Assembly: GCA_036490335.1 (NCBI GenBank)
Contig: DASXEB010000005.1
Location: 1-64,000 of the forward strand
Origin: Palsa-1392 sp036490335
Lineage (GTDB): Bacteria; Verrucomicrobiota; Verrucomicrobiia; Chthoniobacterales; UBA10450
Length of the DNA stretch: 64,000 bases
Reading direction: 5' to 3'
The notes under the pieces are model-generated. The model made no database searches. It was given only the letters and a program-made list of their open reading frames with translations, and was not told where the DNA came from. Positions 39,994 to 48,730 of the stretch are shown one piece after another. A program made the position numbers and the translations under genes. Positions within the stretch are counted from its first letter, which is position 1. Each line of letters opens with the position of its first letter.

Positions 39994-41510
39994 TGAAACG
40001 CGCGCTGCTTATCGTTAGTCTCACGTTCCTCGCCGGTGTCGCGCCGTTGCCGGCGAAGAAGCTGCCGGCCGTGCGCAAGACGACCGCGATCGCCCAAAAC
40101 GCGGTCCAGCCGAAGGAGGTTTCGCTCGTGCGGGTCAACGTCACGGGACAGGCCTTCGATTATTTTAGACCGTGGCAAAAGAAAGCGCCCTCGAGCAAAC
40201 GCGCGCTCGGCGCGGTTCTGCCTAACGATCGCGTGCTCGTGACCGCCGACCTGGTCGAGAACCAGAATTACGTCGAGCTGGAGCGCGCTGAGTCGGGCGA
40301 CAAAACCGCCGCGCGCGTCGTGGTGGTGGATTACGAAGCGAACCTCGCGCTGCTCGAGCCGGACGATAAGAAATTTCTCGACGGGTTGAAGCCGCTCGAC
40401 CTCGCGCTCGACACCGTGGTCGGCGATCGGCTCGATGCGTGGCAGCTCGAATCGACCGGCGCGCTCGTCGTCACCGAAGGTCTCGTCACGACTGTCGGCG
40501 TGACGGAATATCCGGCCGACGTCGGCGAGTTTCTCACTTATCGGCTGAGCATTCCGCTGCAATTTCGCGACAACAGTTACACCGTGCCGCTCGTTAGGGG
40601 CGACAAGCTCGCCGCGCTTCTGCTCCGTTTCGATCCGCACTCGCAGGTGATGGACGCGATTCCGGCGCCGATCATCGCGCACTTTTTGAAAGACGCGGCC
40701 GGTCCGAAGTATGAAGGCTTTCCATCGTTAGGCATTTCCTTTTTTCCGACGCGCGATCCGCAGTTGCGCGAATACGCGGGCGAGACCGGGAACGCGAAGG
40801 GCGTTTACATCACTGCGGTCGATCCCGGACTTCCCGCGGCCAAAGCCGGCTTGGAGCAGGGCGACATCGTGACCGCGATCAACGATCACGCGATCGACGA
40901 GAACGGAAATTACGTCGACGCGCTCTACGGCAAGATCGCGATGAACAATCTGCTCGGCGCAAAAGCATTCGTCGGCGACTCGCTCACGCTCCACATTCAG
41001 CGCGCCGGAAAACCGCTCACCCTCAAAGCGAAACTCGAGCATCGCGCGGCGGACGATTACGTCATCCCGCCTTACAATCACGATCAACCGCCGTCGTATT
41101 TCGTGCTCGGCGGGCTGATTTTTCAGGAGTTGTCGCGCGAGTATTTGAAGGAATGGGGAGCCGGCTGGCAGAAGGACGCGCCGCAGGATTTCGTTTACCT
41201 CGATCGCTATCAGTCGGAGATTTTTCCCGAAGGCCATCGCCGCGTCGTCATTCTCAGCCAGGTTTTGCCGTCGGACGAAACGATCGGCTACGACGACGAC
41301 AGTTATTTGATCGTGACGAAAGTGAACGGCAAGGAAGTGCACTCGTTAGGCGATCTCGCGGACGCGGTGCGCACGCCGGTGAATGGTTTTGACGTCATCG
41401 AGACGAAGGAAGATCCGAAACAGCTCGAGCTCGACGCGAAGCAGGTCGCGGCGGACGCGGATGCGCTGCAAAAAAATTACGGCCTGCCCGCGTTGCAGCG
41501 TCTGCCGTAA
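39993..41510 (+). CDS. Deg-like pseudoprotease paralogue with PDZ domain
   Basis: This 505-residue secreted protein is laid out like its upstream neighbour (signal peptide, beta-barrel domain, PDZ with AGLEQGDIVTAINDHAID, C-terminal domain with VKVNGKEV and ELDAKQVAADADALQ). The catalytic positions are lost: VTADLVEN replaces TNAHVV, DYEANLALL replaces HDCDLAT, and no GNSGGP is present in the DNSYTVPLVRGDKLAALLL region. It may therefore act as a substrate-binding or regulatory partner of the active protease. Motif copies lie at 40221, 40591, 40725 and 41343. Confidence 0.78.
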   Translation: MKRALLIVSLTFLAGVAPLPAKKLPAVRKTTAIAQNAVQPKEVSLVRVNVTGQAFDYFRPWQKKAPSSKRALGAVLPNDRVLVTADLVENQNYVELERAESGDKTAARVVVVDYEANLALLEPDDKKFLDGLKPLDLALDTVVGDRLDAWQLESTGALVVTEGLVTTVGVTEYPADVGEFLTYRLSIPLQFRDNSYTVPLVRGDKLAALLLRFDPHSQVMDAIPAPIIAHFLKDAAGPKYEGFPSLGISFFPTRDPQLREYAGETGNAKGVYITAVDPGLPAAKAGLEQGDIVTAINDHAIDENGNYVDALYGKIAMNNLLGAKAFVGDSLTLHIQRAGKPLTLKAKLEHRAADDYVIPPYNHDQPPSYFVLGGLIFQELSREYLKEWGAGWQKDAPQDFVYLDRYQSEIFPEGHRRVVILSQVLPSDETIGYDDDSYLIVTKVNGKEVHSLGDLADAVRTPVNGFDVIETKEDPKQLELDAKQVAADADALQKNYGLPALQRLP

Positions 41511-41571
41511 AACGGCGCGGGTCGCGAAGCTTGCTTTGCAACGCGCCGATTTCTGCTAGACCTGACGGCAA

Positions 41572-42756
41572 ATGATGCGGCGATTTGCTGGTGCGCTTCT
41601 TGTCTTCTCGTTAGGCGTTTCCGCCGTTGTCGCGCGCGAGCCGCAAACTTCGCCGCCGCCGGAAACGAAAGTCGTCAGGGCGCGCGATCTCGGGATTCCC
41701 TTCGACGGCACGCCGGGAAAATGGAACGCGATCACCGACGTCGCCGGTGTCGAGGTCGGCATGACGACGCTGATTGAAGGCGAAGGAAAACTCGTCGTCG
41801 GCAAAGGCCCGGTGCGCACCGGCGTGACCACGATCCTGCCGCGCGGCCACGGTTCGCTCAACGATGCGGTTTACGCCGGTTACTTCAGTCTGAATGGCAA
41901 CGGCGAGATGACCGGCACGGCGTGGGTCGAGGAGAGCGGATTTCTCGAAGGCCCGGTCACGCTCACGAATACGCACAGCGTCGGTCTGGCGCGCGACGCG
42001 GTCATCGCCTGGCGTGTGAAGAATGGAGCCGCGGATAATACTGGTTATTGGTGGAGCCTGCCGGTCGTGGCCGAGACCTGGGACGGCTGGTTGAATGACA
42101 TCAATGGATTTCACGTCAAGCCGGCCGACGTTTTCCACGCGCTCGACAACGCGAAGAGCGGTCCGGTCGCCGAGGGCAGCGTCGGCGGCGGGACGGGGAT
42201 GATTTGTTATGAGTTCAAAGGCGGCACCGGCACCTCGTCGCGCGTGCTCGAAAAAAAAGACGGCGGCTACACCGTCGCTGCGCTCGTGCAGGCAAATTGC
42301 GGTCGCCGGCCGCAGTTGACGATCGCGGGCGTGCCGGTCGGGAAGGAAATTCCCGGCTCGGTTTATCCGAAGGAGACGGGCTCGATCATCATCGTGATCG
42401 CGACGGACGCGCCATTGTTGCCGGGACAGTTGAAACGCGTCGCCCGTCGCGCCAGTCTCGGTCTCGCGCGCACCGGCAGTGTTTCGGGCAACGGCTCGGG
42501 CGATTTGTTTCTCGTTTTCTCGACCGCAAATCCGGGCGCGGAAGATCCGAGCCAGCCGACGCATTCGGTGCTGACTGTGCCTAACGATCGGCTCGATCCG
42601 ATTTTCGAGGCGACGGTGCAGTCGGTCGAGGAAGCGATCGTGAACGCGCTGGTCGATAATCATTCGATGACGGGCGCGAACGATCATCGGGTCGAAGCGC
42701 TCCCGCACGATCGGCTGCGGGAAATCCTGCGAAAATACAATCGACTGCGCGATTGA
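41572..42756 (+). CDS. P1 family (DmpA-type) aminopeptidase
   Basis: The 394-residue protein has a signal peptide (MMRRFAGALLVFSLGVSAVV) and the family blocks ARDLGIPFDGTPGKWNAITDVAGVEVGMTTL, VRTGVTTILPRG, NGNGEMTGTAWVEESG and the region EGSVGGGTGMICYEFKGGTG. The motif ETGSIIIVIATDAPLLPGQL carries the Gly-Ser pair at which DmpA-type proenzymes cleave themselves, making serine the N-terminal nucleophile. It probably hydrolyses short peptides or D-amino-acid amides in the periplasm. It follows the two Deg-like genes on the same strand. Confidence 0.88.
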   Translation: MMRRFAGALLVFSLGVSAVVAREPQTSPPPETKVVRARDLGIPFDGTPGKWNAITDVAGVEVGMTTLIEGEGKLVVGKGPVRTGVTTILPRGHGSLNDAVYAGYFSLNGNGEMTGTAWVEESGFLEGPVTLTNTHSVGLARDAVIAWRVKNGAADNTGYWWSLPVVAETWDGWLNDINGFHVKPADVFHALDNAKSGPVAEGSVGGGTGMICYEFKGGTGTSSRVLEKKDGGYTVAALVQANCGRRPQLTIAGVPVGKEIPGSVYPKETGSIIIVIATDAPLLPGQLKRVARRASLGLARTGSVSGNGSGDLFLVFSTANPGAEDPSQPTHSVLTVPNDRLDPIFEATVQSVEEAIVNALVDNHSMTGANDHRVEALPHDRLREILRKYNRLRD

Positions 42757-42779
42757 TTCGCGCCCATAATCCCCCGGCC

Positions 42780-43985
42780 ATGCCTAACGAGAAGTCAAAC
42801 GATCCCGATCCGTCCGCAGGCGAATCGGAATCTTCAAGGCAGCCGCGCCGTTCGGGTTTGACTCCTGAACAACGGCGTTTTCTGAACCGGCCGCGATCTT
42901 CGCCTAACGAACCGGCGCACGAGGAAACGGAACTCGACAAACCGAAGACGGACGAAAATATTTCGCAGCCGGAACCGACGACGCAACTGCCGGCGCCAGA
43001 TGCCACGGACGAAAACCCGAATCACCACCAAATGGCCGCGGCCCCTTTGCAGCAATTCGAGACAGCCTCACGCCGATTCGAATTGCAGCAGGCGTTTCTG
43101 ATCATCGGCGGATTCTTCCTCCTCGGCCTGACGTTTTATGTCGGAACGAAATATAATTACCTGAAGTCTCTCGCGGCCTCGCGACAAAAACCGACGCTGA
43201 GCGATCACACCCCGGACCAATTCCCGGGAGTGGACGCGGACGATCTGGTCGATCAGGCGCTGGTCGCGGAGCGCGACGGAAAATGGGAGGAAGCGGTCGT
43301 GCGATTGATGGCCGCGAAACGCAAGGACCTGCAATATCGCGGGATTCTTTTCCGGGTCGGAAAAATTCTTTACGATCATCGCATTTTCGATCAGGCCGCC
43401 AAAGCTTTCGAACAGGCGGTTGCGTTCGGCGAAAATGTGGAAGCGGCGCATTATTATCGCGGCCTGATCGCGATGCGGCGCAAAAATCTCGCCGCCGCCG
43501 AGCTCTATTTTCAGGCGGCAGTCGACGCGGCGCCATTTGTTTCTGATTATCATTATTTCCTTGGGGAAGCTTTTCGGCTCGATCTCAAACCCGCGGGCGC
43601 GATCGCCGCTTACGAAAAAGCCGGGCTGCTCGCGCGCGATGAGCAGGACGCGAAAGTCTGCGCGTTCAAAGTCCGCATGGCTCGGATCGAAGCGGCCGAG
43701 AGCGCGGCCGTGAGCGCCGAGCTGGCCAAGGCGCAGGCTTCCGGCCCGCTTTCGGTCGACTGGCTGCTGACGGCGGCTGCGTTGGAAATTCGCGAAGGCC
43801 ACCTCGACGCGGCGCGGAAATCCGTCGAGCAAGCGCGCAACGGCATCGCCCCTGGGTTGTTCGACTCGTGCCTGAACGATATGTATTTTCGCGACGCCGC
43901 GAAGCGGTTCCCGGAACTGGCGGATGCGCTGCGGCCCAACATCGAGCCGCAGGAAAATTTCCCCGACCTCGATTCCGCGCGATAA
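42780..43985 (+). CDS. Membrane-anchored TPR protein
   Basis: The ATG at 42780 directly overlaps a motif copy (ATGCCTAACGAG, coding MPNE), and a second copy codes SPNEP in the same tail. The 401-residue protein has a disordered charged N-terminal 105 residues, one membrane helix (FLIIGGFFLLGLTFYVGTKY) and a TPR-like helical domain (DLVDQALVAERDGKWEEAVV, AAKAFEQAVAFGENVEAAHYYRGL). The topology resembles assembly or secretion scaffolds of Planctomycetes-Verrucomicrobia, but no partner is evident. The gene begins 24 bp after the peptidase stop. Confidence 0.8.
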   Translation: MPNEKSNDPDPSAGESESSRQPRRSGLTPEQRRFLNRPRSSPNEPAHEETELDKPKTDENISQPEPTTQLPAPDATDENPNHHQMAAAPLQQFETASRRFELQQAFLIIGGFFLLGLTFYVGTKYNYLKSLAASRQKPTLSDHTPDQFPGVDADDLVDQALVAERDGKWEEAVVRLMAAKRKDLQYRGILFRVGKILYDHRIFDQAAKAFEQAVAFGENVEAAHYYRGLIAMRRKNLAAAELYFQAAVDAAPFVSDYHYFLGEAFRLDLKPAGAIAAYEKAGLLARDEQDAKVCAFKVRMARIEAAESAAVSAELAKAQASGPLSVDWLLTAAALEIREGHLDAARKSVEQARNGIAPGLFDSCLNDMYFRDAAKRFPELADALRPNIEPQENFPDLDSAR

Positions 43986-44011
43986 CCCGAGTAGCGCGAC
44001 TCGGCCTGCGA

Positions 44012-44659
44012 TTAAGCGAGGCGACGGCGACAGATCGCCATCAACATCAGTCCGGCAAAGCCGAGACCGCTGAAGACGAAGGTCGAAGGCTCGGGAACCG
44101 CGGTCAGCGAAAAATCGATATGGTTGATATCGATCGTGAGAACGGGTGTTTTGCTATTCTTGCTCGCAGTGTGAGGTCCGAGCTGGAAAAAGAGACGGCC
44201 CTTCCACTGACCGGATGTGCTCATCGTGAAAGCCGGAGACGAGATTTGGCCTTGGTAATGACCCATGCCCGGAGTGAGGACGATATTGGCACTGAAGGTC
44301 TGTTGCTGGCCGCTGATGAGCGTTCGTTCACCCAGTAACACCATCGTAACCGGATTCGGATTGTTCAGATCGACATCAAAATCGTAGCTCAGGGTGAAAA
44401 CATCGCCCGCGTCAGCGTTAAACGCGCCGCCGACCTTGATCCGCGGCCGATGATCTGCGGGCGAAACGTCGGCGTCTCCCATCAAGTCAACCGTGTCGCT
44501 GCCGATCATCTGTTCCTGAATCGTATTATCAGTGAAGGCCGAGTTCGGCTGGAAGCTGAGACCATCGCTGTCCGTGAGGGTGCCCGCGCTGCTGCTGCCG
44601 GCGAAAATAAATCCGAGAGCAAGAACGCTGAGGCCTGAGGCGAGTGTGGAGGTTTTCAT
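44012..44659 (-). CDS. PEP-CTERM sorting domain protein
   Basis: The 215-residue protein has a signal peptide (LASGLSVLALGFIFAGSSSA), a beta-rich middle (FTLSYDFDVDLNNPNPVTMV) and a C-terminal sorting signal VPEPSTFVFSGLGFAGLMLM followed by RRRLA. The VPEPST, hydrophobic helix and arginine-rich end are the PEP-CTERM tripartite signal handled by exosortase. This implies an exosortase elsewhere in the genome. It has no motif copy and lies between convergent neighbours. Confidence 0.93.
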   Translation of the reverse strand: MKTSTLASGLSVLALGFIFAGSSSAGTLTDSDGLSFQPNSAFTDNTIQEQMIGSDTVDLMGDADVSPADHRPRIKVGGAFNADAGDVFTLSYDFDVDLNNPNPVTMVLLGERTLISGQQQTFSANIVLTPGMGHYQGQISSPAFTMSTSGQWKGRLFFQLGPHTASKNSKTPVLTIDINHIDFSLTAVPEPSTFVFSGLGFAGLMLMAICRRRLA

Positions 44660-44828
44660 ATTTTTTCCCTATTCGCGCAGCAGATTGAAGATCGCAGCAT
44701 TCAAGGTCAAGCTTTTTTTCGTCTTTCTTCAAGCAAATTTCCCCGCTCACGTTGAGGCCAAGACGTCCGGAGTTCGTTAGGCGACGCTTCGCCTTGCGCG
44801 GCCAGCCTTGTTGCGATCATCTTCGCTT

Positions 44829-45263
44829 GTGTCGAGGAAATTTGGAGACTTCGCGGTCGGGCAACGGCTCGTTTCGGCTGAACACCGGATGAAGCGCGAC
44901 GAAATCGTCGCCTTCGCCCGGCAGTTCGATCCGCAGACGTTTCACCTCGAAGAAAAATCCGGCGGCGAAAATCTACTCGGCGGTTTGGCGTCGAGCGGCT
45001 GGCAGACGGCGGCGATTTCGATGCGGCTTTTTGTCGAGACGATGAACGTCGCGGGCGGAATCGTCGGCGTCGCGGTGGATGAATTGCGCTGGCCGGCGCC
45101 GGTCCGGCCTAACGACAAGCTGCGTGTCGAGATTGAAATCCGCGAGGCGCGTCTCTCGAAATCGCGACCTGGCTTTGGCGTGCTCCGTTATCAGAGCCTG
45201 ACGAAAAATCAGCGCGACGAAGTAGTGCAATGTTTCTTCGCCACCGCTCTGCTCGGCGTTTGA
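44829..45263 (+). CDS. MaoC-like hotdog-fold dehydratase
   Basis: The protein (144 residues from GTG 44829; a TTG at 44808 is also possible) has the MaoC pattern: MSRKFGDFAVGQRLVSAEHRMKRDEIVAFARQFDPQTFHLEEK with the conserved aspartate and histidine of the R-specific hydratase site, then GGLASSGWQTAAISMRLFVE. It probably hydrates an enoyl thioester. It is convergent with the GH18 gene, and an inverted pair of motif copies (45270 and 45307) lies between the two stops. Confidence 0.85.
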   Translation: MSRKFGDFAVGQRLVSAEHRMKRDEIVAFARQFDPQTFHLEEKSGGENLLGGLASSGWQTAAISMRLFVETMNVAGGIVGVAVDELRWPAPVRPNDKLRVEIEIREARLSKSRPGFGVLRYQSLTKNQRDEVVQCFFATALLGV

Positions 45264-45269
45264 GCGGAC

Positions 45270-45314
45270 TCGTTAGGCAAACTCGCGAGCCGACCGCAGG
45301 TTCGCGCCTAACGA
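45270..45314. terminator. Inverted pair of the dispersed motif between convergent genes
   Basis: TCGTTAGGC at 45270-45278 and GCCTAACGA at 45306-45314 are perfectly complementary with 27 bp between them. They lie between the MaoC-like stop and the GH18 stop. A hairpin here could serve both convergent transcripts. No run of T follows, so intrinsic termination is not proven. Confidence 0.5.
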
Positions 45315-46388
45315 CTATTGCGATTCAAACGCTTCGTCACCGCCGATCGAATGGAGATAGGAGTCAAGCGCCGAGGACATGGCGAGATTATTTGCCTGAT
45401 CGTAATTGATATCGAAACACATCACCCCGGCAAAATCGGGATAGCCGGTCGGGCTGCTCAGCGTGTAAGTACGGCCGCTGTAATTGGTGTGCGAGCCGAT
45501 GTATTGCGCCGCTTCGAGCACGAGCGACGGCACCATGTATCCGCCGCCCGGCGCAGCCGCCGCGGTCGCCGGAATTCCGAAGGCGACCTGGCTTTGCGCG
45601 AGCGGAGGAAATTGCTGGCCGTTGGCCAATTTGTAACCTCCGAGGAGCAGGTCGGCCATGGCAACACAAAAGTCGGGCGTGCCCTGATCGTAAACGCCGC
45701 CGTCGCGTCCGTATTGCGAGCCGGAGTTATAACATTGCGTCGCGACATAAGCGAGATTGCTCCCGAGCCCGTAGATCACCGGCAGATACGAGCCGTACTG
45801 CCCGCCGTAGCTTCCGTAGGCGTCGATGTTCAACGTCTCCGGCGCCATCGTGATCATGAATGCGGGGCCGTATTTTTTCGCGAGCGCTTTGCAGGCTTTG
45901 ATCAGGTTCACGATCGTCGGCGTGGTCGGGTGCATGAAATTATTGTCGCCCGCTTGCAAGGAGAGCGTGGCGTTTTCCAAGTCGAGATCGATCCCGTCGA
46001 ATCCATACTTGTTGATCAGCTTTTCGACCGATTTTTCGAACGCTTTCACATCCGCGTTGTTGAGCAGCTCTAGGTTATTGGCGGTTTGGCCGCCGATCGA
46101 GAGCACCACCTTTTGTCCGCGGGCCTGGAGTTTTGTGACATCGGTCGCGACCTGTTTCGCCGTCTCGACGCTCGGCGCAAAAGTGATCGTCGCGTTGTCC
46201 TTTCCACTGGTCAGCGCGAAGGCGACCGCCACAACATCGTAATTGGTCGAGACGGCGCTCAGCTGCAGGCTGCCGTAGCTTTCCCAATAGCCGATCATGC
46301 GCGCGGCCGAAGCGGGCGAGAGCGCGCTCGCGCTCAGGGCGACGATGCAAAGTGGAAGGAGGATGCGATTGCGTTTGGATGTGATCAT
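45315..46388 (-). CDS. Secreted GH18 (chitinase-like) protein
   Basis: The start at 46388 begins a signal peptide (LPLCIVALSASALSPASA), giving 357 residues. The mature N-terminus has the barrel strand RMIGYWESYGSLQLSAV, VVLSIGGQTAN and the GH18 catalytic motif in FDGIDLDLENA (DxxDxDxE, complete), then AFMITMAPETLN and GVMCFDINYD. It probably cleaves chitin or related amino-sugar chains. The length suits a single-domain enzyme without a binding module. Confidence 0.92.
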   Translation of the reverse strand: MITSKRNRILLPLCIVALSASALSPASAARMIGYWESYGSLQLSAVSTNYDVVAVAFALTSGKDNATITFAPSVETAKQVATDVTKLQARGQKVVLSIGGQTANNLELLNNADVKAFEKSVEKLINKYGFDGIDLDLENATLSLQAGDNNFMHPTTPTIVNLIKACKALAKKYGPAFMITMAPETLNIDAYGSYGGQYGSYLPVIYGLGSNLAYVATQCYNSGSQYGRDGGVYDQGTPDFCVAMADLLLGGYKLANGQQFPPLAQSQVAFGIPATAAAAPGGGYMVPSLVLEAAQYIGSHTNYSGRTYTLSSPTGYPDFAGVMCFDINYDQANNLAMSSALDSYLHSIGGDEAFESQ

Positions 46389-46458
46389 CGTGCGACGAGC
46401 GTAGAACACGGTCGCGCGTCCGACAACCGGGCGCGACTCGTTAGGCAAAAAATCAGCC

Positions 46459-46530
46459 TGGGCGGTGAGGGAATCGAACCCCCGGCCAACACGGTGTAAA
46501 CGTGCCGCTCTACCGCTGAGCTAACCGCCC
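46459..46530 (-). tRNA. tRNA-Val (TAC)
   Basis: On the minus strand the acceptor GGGCGGT/ACCGCCC, D-arm TAGCTCAGCGGTAGAGC, anticodon loop TTTACAC with TAC, and T-arm GGGGGTTCGATTCCCTC form a standard cloverleaf. CCA is not encoded. A motif copy lies 13 bp downstream of its 3' end (46438). Confidence 0.95.
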
Positions 46531-46612
46531 GCGCGTCGTTTTTAGTGCAGCCGCGCGTCGCTGTCGAGCGAGCGCGCTTTACCGAATCGCCCGCGCAAGT
46601 TAAAAAACAACC

Positions 46613-47818
46613 ATGCCGGAGGACGCGGAAGCAAACCTGACTGAGCCAGCGTCGGTTTTGCCTAACGAATCGCGACGCCGCTCGCTTTGGTCGCGCATTC
46701 GCGCCAGCCGGTTTCTTTTCATCAGCATCATCGTGCACGTGCTCTTCGCAATCGGCGCCGCGGTTTATGTCGTGCAAATTTACAGCCCGCAACGCAAGCT
46801 CACCTTCAAAGGCGGCCCGCCTTCGCCCAACCATTCCGAGCGCGCGCTCGAGCACAAAGTGCAGCTCGCGAAAAAGCAAAGCACAATGAGCGCGCCCCCA
46901 ATCAACAAACGCATCCTCAGCGCGGGCCTTTCAAAAATTTCCCTGCCCGACATGCCGGCGATGCCGCAGATGGATTCCGCGCCCGCAAAAATGGCCGGCG
47001 TGGGCGGCGCCGGTTTCGGCATGCCGACTGCGCTGAGCGGCGCGGAAGGCAACAGCGGCGGCGGCGGTCCGATTTCGTTTTTCGGTTTGCGCGAAAGTGG
47101 CGGCGGCTCATTCGTCGGCACCTTCTACGATTTAAAACAAACGCCGACCCATCGCTCGACCGACATGACCGAGCAAAAATACACCGACATCGTGACCGAT
47201 TTCGCGAAGAACGGCTGGAACGAAAGCGCGCTCCAGAAATTTTATCACGGCCCGCAGCCGCTTTATAACACGCAGATCTTCACGCCCTACATGCCGGCCG
47301 ACGAAGGCCCGCGCGCCTTCCACGTTTCCGGCGAGGTGAAGCCGCGACTCTGGCTCGCGCTTTATAAAGGCCGCGTCTCGCCGCCCGAGACCGGCACCTA
47401 CCATTTCGTTGGCGCGGGAGACGACATCATGATCGTGCGTTTCAACGGCCAGAACGTGCTCGACGGCTCCTGGAATCCGCACGGCGTCGCGAACATCGAG
47501 GCGAAATACGATTACGGCTTCAGCAAAATCCCGAACCATTTCGTGAAAGGCCCCGCCATCTCCGCGACCGTGGGCAACTATTACGACATGGAAGTGCTCA
47601 TCGGCGAACAACCGGGCGGCGAATTTTTTGCCGACCTCTTCATCGAGAAAGACGGCGCCACTTATGAAAAGGAAAGTCACGGCGCTCCCATCCTCCCGAT
47701 CTTCCGCGTCGCCGACGGCAAGATGCCCGCGCTCAGCTCGGGGCAAAAAGCGCCGCCGCCTTTCGCGCCGAACGGCCCGATCTGGCGCGCGGAGGCGTTG
47801 AAAACGGAAAGTCGTTAG
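46613..47818 (+). CDS. Membrane-anchored protein with PA14-like domain
   Basis: This 401-residue protein has an N-terminal cytoplasmic segment (with a PNE from motif copy 46661), one membrane helix (FLFISIIVHVLFAIGAAVYV), a proline- and glycine-rich linker, and a C-terminal domain with GTYHFVGAGDDIMIVRFNGQNVLDGSW and a FADLFIEKDG strand. The GDD and RFNG arrangement is typical of PA14 carbohydrate- or cell-surface-binding domains. The glycine-rich linker (GAGFGMPTALSGAEGNSGGG) suggests a flexible tether. The final arginine and stop are supplied by a motif copy that pairs with another 6 bp later. Confidence 0.75.
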   Translation: MPEDAEANLTEPASVLPNESRRRSLWSRIRASRFLFISIIVHVLFAIGAAVYVVQIYSPQRKLTFKGGPPSPNHSERALEHKVQLAKKQSTMSAPPINKRILSAGLSKISLPDMPAMPQMDSAPAKMAGVGGAGFGMPTALSGAEGNSGGGGPISFFGLRESGGGSFVGTFYDLKQTPTHRSTDMTEQKYTDIVTDFAKNGWNESALQKFYHGPQPLYNTQIFTPYMPADEGPRAFHVSGEVKPRLWLALYKGRVSPPETGTYHFVGAGDDIMIVRFNGQNVLDGSWNPHGVANIEAKYDYGFSKIPNHFVKGPAISATVGNYYDMEVLIGEQPGGEFFADLFIEKDGATYEKESHGAPILPIFRVADGKMPALSSGQKAPPPFAPNGPIWRAEALKTESR

Positions 47819-47835
47819 GCGCTTTGCCTAACGAT
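47812..47835. terminator. Tight inverted pair of the dispersed motif
   Basis: TCGTTAGGC at 47812-47820 and GCCTAACGA at 47826-47834 form a perfect 9-bp stem with a 5-base loop (gcttt). A third copy in plus orientation begins at 47837. The hairpin starts in the last codon of the PA14 gene and lies before the convergent YkgJ gene. It is the tightest such pair in the window and the best candidate for a motif acting as a terminator. Confidence 0.6.
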
Positions 47836-47863
47836 GCCTAACGAGCCGCCCCACGACCTCGTT

Positions 47864-48205
47864 TCAACCCGCCTTCTCGTGCTCCGCGATGAGCTGGAGC
47901 ATGTGGGGATTGGCCCTGAAAAATCCGCTCGTCCAAATCTCCTTACGACAATCGTAAAGCCGGCAGGCCGCCGGACGCTCCGCGTAAATCGTGCAGCGCC
48001 GCGTCGCGCGATCGAGAAAGTGGCAGCAACCGCCCGGCGCATCGAAAGGCAGAATGCTCTGCGTCGGATTTTGCTCGTCGATGCGGCCAACGCTTTTGAA
48101 AGGTTCGCGCTCCCGCTCCTCGGCGGTCAGGGTGACGCAGACCCAGCTCGCCTGCGCGGTGCAGCAAAGCCCGGTGCACTTGTCGCAGGGTGGGAATTCT
48201 CTCAT
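47864..48205 (-). CDS. YkgJ-family cysteine cluster protein
   Basis: The 113-residue protein has CDKCTGLCCTAQASWVCV near the start, then GGCCHFLDRATRRCTIYAERPAACRLYDC. That is eight conserved cysteines in the CxxC and CxC pattern of the YkgJ zinc/iron-chelating domain. Members probably bind iron-sulfur or zinc and are often near unrelated enzymes. It is convergent with the PA14 gene. The start MREFPPCDKC is unambiguous because the upstream frame is short. Confidence 0.9.
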   Translation of the reverse strand: MREFPPCDKCTGLCCTAQASWVCVTLTAEEREREPFKSVGRIDEQNPTQSILPFDAPGGCCHFLDRATRRCTIYAERPAACRLYDCRKEIWTSGFFRANPHMLQLIAEHEKAG

Positions 48206-48241
48206 CGCGCGCGACCTTTCACCGGCAACCGCGCCTCGGCT

Positions 48242-48574
48242 TCAAGAACCGGGCGCGTTGAACAGCGCCACCTTTTCCAGAATCGGCGCGACGGTCGGGT
48301 CGGCCTTTATCATCGCCTCACGGACCGCCTTGCGGAAATTCACAATCGCTTCGTCGCGTTTGCGCAGCGCCTCCTTGACCGCGGGATCGTCGGCCGCTTT
48401 CGTCTCCGCGGCGCGCAACTTGAGCTGCTCGTCGAGGCTGAGGCGGCCGATCTTGGTCTCGCGCTCGAGCAGTTGCTTTTGCAGGTCGCTGCCATCCAAC
48501 TCCTGCGCGCGTACGACCGGCGTCGCGAGGCCAAGCGCCGCGATCAAAAAAATAATGAGCGAGAAAATTTTCAT
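48242..48574 (-). CDS. Small secreted hypothetical protein
   Basis: This 110-residue protein has a clear signal peptide (IIFLIAALGLATPVVRA) and a charged helical mature part (QKQLLERETKIGRLSLDEQL, KRDEAIVNFRKAVREAM). It looks like a short periplasmic coiled-coil protein of the OmpH-like size class but without its motifs. No family was recognised. It may be a small periplasmic chaperone-like protein, which is speculation. Confidence 0.7.
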   Translation of the reverse strand: MKIFSLIIFLIAALGLATPVVRAQELDGSDLQKQLLERETKIGRLSLDEQLKLRAAETKAADDPAVKEALRKRDEAIVNFRKAVREAMIKADPTVAPILEKVALFNAPGS

Positions 48575-48730
48575 GCCTCAGAATAACACGACGGATCGGC
48601 GATTGGCACGCCCGTTCTCGCTTTCGCCGACGGCCGATTCATGTGCGTGACTCGCGCAAAGGTGGCGGAGATTTTTTGCCAAAGCCGATTTCGTGCTGGC
48701 GTTGGCAAAGCCGATGGTTAATCTGCGAAC

